From positions 65,683,319 through 65,747,318 of the forward strand of contig CP136069.1 of NCBI GenBank assembly GCA_032622095.1: DNA of 64,000 nt, in the 5' to 3' direction. Shown one piece after another: positions 35,301-47,300 of this stretch. The position numbers and the translations under genes were made by a program. Position 1 is the stretch's first letter. Each line of letters begins with the position of its first letter. Under the pieces are notes generated by a model, which was given only the letters and a program-made list of their open reading frames with translations, was not told the origin of the DNA and did not search any database. The DNA is from Siphonodentalium dalli. Taxonomy: Eukaryota > Mollusca > Scaphopoda > Gadilida > Siphonodentaliidae.

Positions 35301-38300
35301 TAATAGCGGTATTATTCGGATTTCTGGGAATTCAAATGTTTATAGTGGAATATAATATTCAGAATATTCACTTGATTGGACTGGTGACGTGAAATAATTC
35401 ATTTGATGCAGTGACTATTTTGTAAAACACTCAAGCGCAATACACTCTCCTGTTTGTACAACGTCTCTGCCTCTCATGAATTATTTCATGTCACCAGTTT
35501 AAGTCACATGTCACCAGTTATTATTCTCTATATATCGAAGTTATAATAATTTTCCTGAAGATCCATTTTTTCTGATGGCATGATCTCAGTATAAAAATAA
35601 CCAAACTCTAGTCAAAGTCATTGAAAATACAGTCGAGTTCAAAGTACACACACTACAGCTAATATGAATGATCAATCAAAGGTAAGTACAGCAATTCTAG
35701 AAGAATCAGTAGCCCACCATAGACATCCCAGGTGGGCTTCAAGGCAGGCTATTTAACCCTTTCATGACGGGAGCTGTACTGGTGCGGCATTAAAGATCCT
35801 GTGCCAGTGCATTCTCTTATATATGCGAGTTTCATCGGTTAAAGTGATGTGAAACACCCAGGTAGGGTGATCAAATATAAATTGAGAATAATCTTGTTCA
35901 TTATCTAATTTTTAGTATTATCATATCCAAATAGACAACACACACATTCATTCTTATATATTAATTAAATGCAGTGACTCTCGATGGCAAAAACATTTTC
36001 GTTAGTTTATCGCCGATAGATGCGTCCCGAGTGGGATGGTCGATTTGCTTCAAATTTTCGGCTATGTCAGTAGAATGTTACATTCCTCCATTGGCATAGC
36101 ACCCGATTACTAACTTATCAGTTTCATGCACCCGAACAAGTACATAATATGTCTTTAATATTGTTAGGCCAATGTATTTTCTTATATATGCGAGGCTACC
36201 TATGGGAGATTTACAAAAAACAGTGTATAAGAGAATGCATTGGAAAGATGGTTTTCGCAAAATTTAATGAGGCTCCAGTCATGGTAGGGTTAAAGCCCAA
36301 ATACAATGTTCAAACCAGCAGGACTGGAGGAACTATATGAGGAAGTCAAAATATGGCAATATATAGCCAAACAACTCAAATAAGTAGATAAATTTACATT
36401 GCCCTTCGCTTTTTTAAATAATGCTGCTAACTGATTGGTTAGTTGGCAATAAAGACGAAAGCAATTATTCAATAAACAACTAAGCAAATGAACAAAATCA
36501 TTATTTGTATAAAAATTTAAGCAAACGTCCTATGTTTTATTGGTAAATGATATTATTCAATATGTTTAATTCTAAGGCCATTCAAAACAAATTCCTTTGT
36601 TCTCAGGCATTATATAAAGAATTCTGGAAAGTGATGCATATCTACCCTCTAATGCATTTTAGATATTAAATGGAAACATATCTTTTAGATATTAAATGGA
36701 AACATATCTAAATTTCTAATTGTGGATTTATTGGTGATGGAGATTTTAACTCTTCGAATTTTGGGATAAATTGACAAATAATTTTTTTTAGGCTCTCTTT
36801 AGGTGATGAGGGAGGTGCCTGAGAACACAGTATTTTTATTTATATGGCCTAACAGCCTAAGCCATATTATATCTTACCATGCTCGTTTTGAAGGATCAAA
36901 TGTTTTCTCAATCAGTGTGCCTGGAAACATCCTCATCACACCATTTGGAGTGGCAACATACCTACAACATGATTAATATAATTTAGCAAGTATCGATGAA
37001 TCTTTTTGAAAATATTCAACATACAGCTGACAGCACAATGGATAACCGACCGTGATCTGTTGTTTTGTTTCTTTTCTGTTGGAACATGACCGAGCCTAGA
37101 TATAGTGTCTGATATTTGTAGAATGAGGTCCCCAGAGGGTGAATTTAGCGATGCTACCTCGCACAGCGGGCTAGAATCAACAAATTCACCCTACGGGTTC
37201 CTCATTCTGCTTAGGCCATAAAATCATGATTCTCATTTTGATTCTCGTAAAAGTCTTGATTCCCTGTAGAAACGCTGTTTTGATTCTCGGAAACGCAAAC
37301 GCAAAGAATTTTAAGGCATGTACTGCCATTTTTCTTTCAGGTTAACCCTTTACCCAACAGAAGGGCCCTGTGCCAATGCATTCTCTTATATATGCGAGTC
37401 GACCATAGGTCGCCTCACATATATAAGAGAATGCATTGGCTTAACACATTAAAAATTATAAAATTGTTAAAGAATGTAAGAAAAAATGGTAAAAAGTGTT
37501 AAAAAAAGATTGTTTTTTTAGGCCAATGCATTCTCTTATATATGCGAGGCAACCTATGGTCGACTCGCATATATAAGAGAATGCATTGGCACAGGGCTAA
37601 CTGTAACTATCACAATGCGGTCAAGGAGCCGGTTCCAATGATATCCATATTTGTATGGTTCTATTGAGACAGACCGAAGATATTTTAGGCTGTTGAAGCT
37701 TTATTTGGCCGGTTTTGGCCAGTTTGTTGGGTAAAGGGTTAATAAGTAACTTCTTTTGTAGGATTTACAAGGGGTGATATTACCTGGACATATTATGACA
37801 GAGGGATTTATATACAATTTAGTGGTGTTTGGTTGGTTACAGAGCAGTGTATAGAACACTGACTATTTGCAGTTGTCATCACAGCAAAAAGTTTTATTTC
37901 ATTTCTAGTTGCGTCACACAGTTGGTTGTATTTCCTTCTTTCAAAACAAAAATCTTTAATACTATACAGTACATACCTCCTGATGATGTAGTCGCTCATG
38001 GGACTGTTTTTGAACCTCCTTAACCATTCATTGTTTATTCGAGCAGTGGCAGCAACGTCATTCCTAACAGCGTTCTGTAAAAATAGCATTTTGACACACC
38101 ATGAGCTTCTCCAAATGAAGGTTAGATAGTTAGATATATTTGAATTGCTCAGTATGAGGTGGTCGCTCATTGCATGGTGGTCGCTCATTGCATAATAATC
38201 ACACACCCTCTACATTCACACAATTAGCTCCCGTAAGAATCATTACAAATCACAATACAGTGATGCCCAAAGTAATTGACCACTTAACCACAGCAGAATT

Positions 38301-41300
38301 ATGGGTAATTTTTCAGGAATTAGTCGGAAATATGGCTTGTTGCCATTCATCGGAAAGCTCTCGCCATATTTCCGACTAAATCCGGAAAAATTACCCATAA
38401 TTCTGTGTTGTTAAGTGGTCAATTACCTTGGGCATTACTGTACTATTTACACCAGTCTGATAAATATCCAGACTCTGTCTCATTACTTCATCTACGTCTG
38501 ACGACACTTGGATTCTATCAGATTTCAGAGATGAAGGGGGAATTCCCTATATTGTGAAAACTCATTAATATTCATAAGGTAATGTTTATCATTGCGATAC
38601 ACACATAAATCTACACACGTAAGCCTGAGGTCATGTAAACAGGCAAGAGTAGTCACTCTTCCTCTAACCAATTTCTGTGCAATAAAATGCTCGTTTCATG
38701 GTTTGCTTCATTATACATGCAGAATACAAGTTTCGCCATTCAATATAATAAAGTACAATGTAATTGAAATATAGCGATAAGCACACTATAATAAATATTA
38801 TTGAGCTGTACCACAGTCATGTTGCATCATCTCCTTATTTAGAATACGCACTTGTCATTTACTATACGATTACTCCAAGTTGTAATGATCCTTATTTTGC
38901 ACGTGACGTAGTATCCATAGGTTAGAAGAAAATACTATTTTTTTGAATATCTTTGCAAATACAATTCTATTATGTATAATTGTTTTTGGAAATCAGCAAG
39001 CTTCAAACACTTCAACTTTAAAGTGAACGCTAACAAAAAACACTTTAGAACAGCTCTGTCATGCTATATTGTTACAAAAAGCCAGTTAGTTCGGCAATTG
39101 GTTTGGTTAGGAATGAAACTGCCATCAAAATGGCAAAGTTACTATCCAGTTTTCAAATTTGCATAGCATTTTGATATGAAAAACAAAAAAGTTTTACTCC
39201 TTGATATTATTATATTAGCAATTATAGCAATGATAATTATTTTAATAAATGGAAGTATGTGTACCTTTAATCCTGGATTGGTTATGAGTTGGGTGTCATC
39301 ACGTAGGTACGCTATATAACTCTGAACCATTCTCTTTGTCTCCATTTGACTGAGATGCTCGAATGGATCCTGGAATCCTTGTGCTGACAAGAACACTGTA
39401 CTTGTATCTATAATAGCGATTAAAGTCATGTGAACCACTCATGTGGTAGCGGGGTAACGTCGCAAGAGGTATACTTCGTCCAAACCTGCGGGTCATGTTC
39501 TGCGTCTGCAAACACTCAATGGCGGGTTAGTTGAATGTCAAGGATTTGCCAGTCAAGTTTTGAAATAGAATTGAATGACAAATAAGATATATCACTCCGT
39601 TTCAGACGAGTCATGAGTCGGAAAGTTTTGACGAAGTATAGCTCTTGAGAAGTACAAATTTAGAAAATTAGAAAACATATTCACTAACTAATTTACAACC
39701 CAAGGGTACACAGGGTTACCTATTATTATTATTGTTACATCTGTTACTTTAATCTTTTTTTCTTAGAAATCTAAACGTACCAGGGTACATTGGGTACAAA
39801 TACAAAAACATATTCCCTGAACAAATATACAACCCATGCGCACACGGAGTACACATGGTTACTTCTGGTTACATTACCTATTATTATTGTTACATTGGTT
39901 ACTTCTAATTTTTTTTCTTACAAATCTCAAGGTACCAGGGTACAAATTAGAAAACATAATCCCTTTAATAATTTACAACCCATGGGTACATAGGGTACAT
40001 GTGGTTACTTCTGGTTACTTTACCTTAAAGTTAGATACATTTGGGTACTTATTTTTTTGTAAATATACGTACCAATAGTAGACAACTGTTTGGAATGTAG
40101 ACACATTTTTTTAGCTGGAACTTCATCCAATCTATTATACACCAACTCCCCTTGATTTTGGACTGAAAAAAAAAAGAAGTTTCAAGTCCTATAAATGATG
40201 TATAAAAGAAACACGACCTAAAGAATCTGTTTATTATACTACAGTAATGCCCTAAGTAATCGACTCCATAACCACAGCAGAATTATGGGTAAATTTTCAG
40301 GATTTAGTCGGAAATATGGCTTGTTGCCATTCATCGGAAAACTCTCCCCGAGAGCTTTCCGATGAATGGCAACAAGCCATATTTCCGACTAAATCCTGAA
40401 AAGTTACCCATAATTCTGCTGTGGTTATGGAGTCGATTACTTAGGGCATTACTGTATCTTCAACTTCCAACTTCAACTGCGGAACAATCTTATTCTAGAT
40501 TTCCCATATAAGTTGAGGCCTAAGCAGAATGAGGACCCCCAAAGCAGTGGGTGAATTTGGTGATGCTAGCCCGAGACAATATTTCAAGGCTTGCATACTA
40601 TCTTCTGATTTTCCAAGATGAATACTGACAAGCTGATTGAGGATATTCTAGTGTTCTGAGTAAAGAGAATTGATAATATGGGCTACGGTTTTATGGTGTC
40701 AAGAGATTACCTAAATTTTTCAAAGGGCCATAACTCTGGTATAAAAGGACAGGTAAACCCAAATATTAAAACTTGAGCTGTGCTTTCATAACTATGAGCA
40801 CCCAATATACCAAACATACAAAAGATATGAACTTGAGATATTGGCTGGAAACAAATGATGGACAGATACACCAATAACATACATTTTATCACTATGTTCC
40901 ATGGTGGCATTGGCATAAAAAATATTTAGCTATAGAGTAAAAGGGTCAATGTTTTAATTTATAGGTATTAATGATTCACTGTGATTATAGCTGAGCAGTG
41001 ATGACAATTTAAAGGTACACAATCCAATTTGATTGTCCCCGTATCATCAGATTCCAACACCAACAACTTTTCTTCAAAAGACGCTTTAGTTATCAGAATC
41101 AATTAATTACCAAAAAATAACCTCTGTCAACTCTAATATAAAATTTTCCAAAACATGTTTTATATCAACATTTTGTTCAATGCAATTTGGTATCTAGATT
41201 ATATGTCATTCGGCTCGTCAAATATATGCTAGGCCGCCAAATATACCAGGTGGTGAAAAATAACAGATTTCAAAAATTGAAATCTGTTAACTCTGAGCTT

Positions 41301-44300
41301 TGATGGGTGGGTTCCGCGACTTGAATCAAATATTTTTTACCCCCAGAAGCCAAAGAAATAGTAATTTAGGAAAGTTAATTCGGATTATGCATCTTTAATA
41401 AAGTGAAAAATCAAAAGCAATGGCTGAATAGATATGATGCTGGCAAACTTGGCTGATATTGCGCTGATATTCTGCTAAATAATTTACAGCATCTTCAATT
41501 CAAATCGGACAATTCAATTTTATAAATAATAGTCTCAGTTGATACAAACCATAAAGATTTTTCAGTTCCCGGGTATCTACGTTTTCTTCAAATACTTTTA
41601 TAACCACAATGTATGGGGTCTTCTCAACCTGGAATGAAAAATAAAAATAAATCGAGATGTTTGCGTGAATGACAAGGAAGAACATTCTGGAACTCGCCAA
41701 GGAGTAAAATTTACATAGCCCGTCTGTATTACAATAAATCCTGTTCGGTGATTGGTCAACTGCGAAAATTGGGTCATCCGCTTCATACCCCAATAACACA
41801 AACCGTAACACTAACACGACGCCACAAATTGTTGACCTAATCACTAAAAGCGGTCAGTAGAATAATTGGGCGTGCTTTTAAAAGTTCAGCCGAATTGCAT
41901 CTGAAGGCTTGGGGCCTGCTCTTATAACCTGAACATCCCTACAAATGGACAATAGACTGTTCCAATGTATACTTTTATCACTGAATGGGAGTATCCATGC
42001 AATATAGAAAGGGTGAAATAGACGTTAAGTACTTACACGCTTCCATAGATATCTGGCAAAGAACTCCTTTTGAATGAAAACTTTGGATGTGTAAGTACCA
42101 TTGTGATCATTTCTTCTCACTAGCACTGTCTCCTCTCCCTTATCTTGTCTGCAAGATTATGAAAAAAATTCAATTATCTTACTCATATTCATATCAAAGA
42201 TATAATATTTTTATGCACCTCAATGTGTGAACCAGTGTTCACACTGATGGGGGGGGGGGGGAGCAGTTAGGCCATTTAGCCGAAAAAAAATTAAGAAATG
42301 GCACGGTAAATTGCAAGAAAAATATCAACAATGGCCCCCAAATTAATGATCTATGCTTAAAGGAAATCATCTCCCATTACACTGTTGGTACATGCCAAGC
42401 AAAGCACAGCACTCTGATTAACTATTGCAACAAAATGTTGCACCTTGCTTGCTGCGGGCTTGGTTATTTCAATAGTTTTATGGCTTTGTCCATTAGTAAA
42501 CAAAAACAAGCACATTTGCAAGCCTTGGTGTCTGTAATTTGCAGAATGAGGTCCCAAGAGGGGGAATTTATTGACGCTATCAGTAAGCCAGTGTATTCTC
42601 TTACATACTGAGTCCGTGCCTCCATAACTCTGACATATATATATACGCCAGTACCAGTAATCGTATGGTCACAGATGCAATTTCGGAGGAAGTGCATTGC
42701 CATGTTTCCAGAATGGCAGATCAAGAATTTCGAAGGCAGTGGGTTCGAACCCATGTTCAGACTGATACGCTTCCTAACTCTCGGTGAAAGGGCTTCCTTT
42801 TTAAGGATGTCCCCATAGCCGATGTGGTTAGGTCGTGAATACGATCATCACAGTCTGGGCTAGACGAGGTTGGCACGGGTTCGAACCCCGGTATGGATGA
42901 AAATCGGGACCGGTTTTCAAGCTTGATTTGGTTTGAGGAACATCTCAATGTACCATTCTGATCGACACATGGCCATTTCGATAAGAAATGAGAATTTGTT
43001 CACGCAAATATGAAGCAATGAATTCTCATACTGAGTCCGTGCCTCCATAACTCTGACATATATAAGAGAATGCACTGGCACAGGATCTTTAATGCTGCAC
43101 CAGCGCAGTTCCCATTATGACAGGGATAAACTGTTTGATTACACTGAGTTTCACAATGAAAATTCTTGTTTTATATTAGGCGAATATAAATCAATTGCTA
43201 GATTTACATCCAACTTATTGCGAATTTAATTTTTTATATTTTATTCTTCCTACCATAAATGGTCATGGTCAGTTCTAAATATTGAAGCAGTATCCTATCA
43301 TATATAATACAAGGTGATTTAGATTCTCCAGTTTATCAAAATAAACTGATTTATGGGTCCTCGAAACGTAATTTGGTGGTTGTGGCATGAGAAAAAGTTT
43401 ATTTAAAAATTATCCAAATACAAAAGAATTATATGAGGAGACTAAAAATAGGGTCGGATGGGTGTAAATCAAGATATTTTTTATATTGCCCTTATCTATA
43501 TATTCCCAATTATAAGCCTTTTTAGCGCAAATTTTCCCAAACAGGTAGAAAACTCCCTGGAATTATCACAAGTTTGTTATGAAGTGATGGTAAGAGAACA
43601 AAAGTGAACTTACCTGAGGATTTTTTGACGAACACCTTCAAATCCCTCAAATCGTTCAAAATGCCAGATGTCAGTGTGCATGGGTTGCAGCTGTGTCTTC
43701 ACTGGTCGTTTGAATGACGGATGCATGATAGTGTAACCTAGTGAGCAAAAATAAACTCAAATTAAAGATATAAAAAATAAATAATAATATTGAAACTATA
43801 TTCAGGTTTTCTGCCACAGTGGCAGCGGCTCCCTTTTAGGGCTCCTTCCCCTAACCAAATTATCCCCTCCGACATATTCCCACACCCGATCCACAGATTA
43901 ATGCCTACATCACCGGTGTATCTGCCACTAAATCAACAGGGAACGATAAACATAGTTAATTTTATTTGCTCACAAATGCTGACCACTAGTGAACCATTTT
44001 GCGGGAAAAAGAGTGCTTTTTCAGGACTACACACATAAACAATTATTGCCTTATTTGGAAAGATATCGAAGCGGACATCACTAAAAGCCACATGGTTGAT
44101 TCTGCTTGGTTACTTCGCGATTAAGTTCTCAAATAACACACTGTTCTGACTGGTTCTAATTTATGATTATGTAGATAAGGTCCAGAGGATAGCCACTGAT
44201 GGAATATTTTATGGCACAAACCGTTGGTATCGATGAGAAACGCATAAGAACCGTCCTTTTGCTGAAAGTATGTGATATCCTGAACAACGTCCTCCATATC

Positions 44301-47300
44301 CAGATCGACTCCAGACACCCCGATAACATTGCCGTCATGGTAACAGGGCTGTGTCAGACTCATTGTCAGGCCTGAAAATCAAGGCATAAATTAGGTTACA
44401 TAATTTAAATATTCAAATCCAATAATGAAATTTATTACATGATCCTACCCTTATTCCATTCAATAAACCCATTCTATAAATTGTGATATGCAATGAACGT
44501 TGCATAACAGGAAATAGTGCCAGGTGACCTTTCACTTATGGTTTATCGTCTGTATACATTCTGTACACTACGTCTCAAAATACTATATGGCTTCCAAATT
44601 TTTCCAACAAACTTTTTTAAAAAGAGTTTGAAAAGTTATTTTTTATTTATTTATTTATTTTTTATTTATTTTTTATTGAGCAAGGAATTCAATCTAAATT
44701 GTTTTTTTAAGAGTGAATATTTTTTCGAAAAAGGGCCATAACTCAGTTAAAAATAGTCGATTCAAACCCATATTCGAACTCGATCTGTATTTTGGGCTGA
44801 GAAACTCACAAATTTGGTTACGATCAGATAGAAATGTTTCCGTTATCGCATTATGCGTAAAGTGTCTACAAACAGACAGACAGACGGACAAACGACGAGT
44901 GGTCAATCCGGACATCGACACTATGTTTACCATACTATGGTATGGGTAAACATAATGATGTCTGTTTGTTAGTTCCCTACCTAGCCAAGAAAAGTGCCTC
45001 CTAGTGTGGACATTTTATTGGCCTCTCAGAAATTTATTTGTTTTCAAATTTCAAATAAACTGATCCATATAAACCTTTTTTGTGGGATTTAAGGACTTTT
45101 CAAGGACAGAGGTTCATTTTGAAGTAGTTTTCAAGGATCGGCATGAATTTAAGCACTTAAAATGAGTGAGTTGAAATTTAAGCACTTTCCACTTAGCATA
45201 TGAACCCTGTCCCCACCGACCCTATATTAACCCTTTCTATACTAAAGCATCATTGATGAGTAGTTATCCCACAGGAAATGTTCAGAAAATAAGTTAAAAC
45301 ATGACCATATCTATAACATTTCCATTATGAGAGCCATAAGAATATGTTAAGATAAAGATTATTTAGCCAATTTTTTTTTTACTTGTAACTGGAACGAGAC
45401 ATTTAATTTTCAATGATCTTATAACTGAATGGGAGACAGAGTTCAGTAAGGGTTAATCCTTCCATGACTGGAGCTTACTGAAATTATGCGAAAACCCTGT
45501 GCCAATGCATTCTCTTATATATGCAAGTCTCCCATAGGGAGTCTCACATATATAAGAGAGTGCATTGTCCTAATCATATTAACCTTTACCATGTAAGCTA
45601 GTACATTCTCTTATATATGTGAGACTCCCTATATAAGATGTGAGGCCACATATATAAGAGAATGAACTGGCACAGGATCTTTAATGCTGCACCAGCTGAA
45701 CTCCCGTCATGAACCTTGTAAGCAAGTGCATCATGGGAGACTCGCATCTATAAGAGAATGCACTGGCACAGGATCTTTAATGCTGTACTGGCGCAGCTCC
45801 AGTCATGAAACTCATGAAACGGTAAATCTACAAACCTTGATCAGCCAGGTCCATGTATGGCTGCGAGAAGTATGGCTCGTCGGGTGCAGTCTTGTTCAGT
45901 GGTTTATAGAAATGTCCAACAGTCGAGCTGAGATCTGTCGTGGTATTTATCGCCCACATCTTACCAACCTGTGTATTAAGAAAAACCATTGGAAATTAAT
46001 AACTTAGTTACCTACATGTATGTCAATTAAATCTTCACAAGAAAAGACATGGAATTAAGGAATCCATTTAAAAACAAAAGATGTCACATTTTAACAGTTT
46101 TCGAGTTTGGTGTTGCATTCAAAATGTCAGCATGATTGATTCATAACATCATGGAATTAAGATTAGTTTCCAAAAAGCTAATGTGTTTTAAAAACAGGCG
46201 AAAGTGGTTGTTGAGTGCAAGAATTTCGGTATAAAGGGTATATCAAAATAAAATTGCATTTTCAAATTGCATTTCCAGACTGATCTTTTTCACTGAGATC
46301 TAATTATGAGAATATCTTCATTTTTGTATTGTGATACCCATAAAATATGTGACCCGCCATATCAAATCCAGTCGTAAGTCGGGATTTTTTTTACCCTGTG
46401 CCAATGCATTCTCTTATATATGCGAGTCGACCATAGGTCGCCTCGTATATATAAGAGAATGCATTGGCCTAACAATTTTTTATAATTTTTTTTAAATAAA
46501 TGTTTTTTACAATTTTTAGGACATAAAATAAAAAACATCCATTACCCTGCAGGGAGCCCCACACATATATAGAAGCATATAGAAGAGTGTCGTCTGCTCA
46601 TGTTTGTCTGGGGCTCTGTATGGGTGAAATTATAAAATTGTTAAAGAATACAAGAAAAAATTATTAAAATTGTAAAAAATTGTTAGGCCAATGCATTCTC
46701 TTATATATGCGAGGCGACCTATGGTCGACTCGCATATATAAGAGAATGCATTGGCATAGGGTAAAAAAATCCCGACTTAAGACTGGATTTGATATGGTGG
46801 GTCAAATATGAGCATGGGGATGCTCGTATCCAGGTCCTACAGTAGAAGCGCCCCTGACTTGGACTCCAGTAGTGGAAACTTCACTAATGATGTCAAGAGC
46901 AGTCTACCTTGCAGCAGTTTACAGATGTCAAGAATAAGGTAACAACAGCAATAGAACATCCCCTTTATATGAATTTGTTTGGGTTTATGGTGCCCATGTC
47001 TGTTGTGAGCAATAACATTTGAGGACCAGTAATAATTGAGATAGATAAATTAAAAACAGGGTAACCCAACAGAAAACACTGCAGCAAAAGGTAATGCTTG
47101 AGGAAAAGCTGTGAAAACCTATAATGATTGCATGTAATTCTAAAGCACCATCTGTGAAAGAAAAACACATTGGTGTGAAATTTACTAACCATAATGGGGG
47201 CCCTGTGTTTAGGCTGTACATCGTATCTCTGGAAATTCTGAAGAGCCACATTCTCTAGGAATTCCTTCTCATACATTATCGGCTTGGTATCTGAAAAGCA

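Larger units (their letters stand above)
35038..36877 (-). other. Intron 15
   Basis: Contains S1 pieces at 35753-35832 and 36160-36297. The rest is AT-rich, with a direct 26-bp repeat (AACATATCTTTTAGATATTA / variants) near 36660-36720. No other gene is seen. Confidence 0.6.

Noticed and set aside
21119-37590. CRISPR array from repeated GCATTCTCTTATATATGCGAG words
   Set aside because: The repeats are palindromic arms of MITEs, irregularly spaced, in a eukaryotic intron context.
39408-39511. Open frame upstream of exon 13 reading [12 protein letters not shown]-like or [11 protein letters not shown]-like sequence
   Set aside because: Neither frame continues into the conserved [12 protein letters not shown] block without a stop. 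The acceptor at 39408 (TATTATAG) gives the correct phase and family match, so this is intron.
42815-42900. tRNA gene
   Set aside because: A- and B-box-like words are present but no acceptor stem or anticodon arm forms, and direct repeats flank the segment. SINE-like insert preferred.
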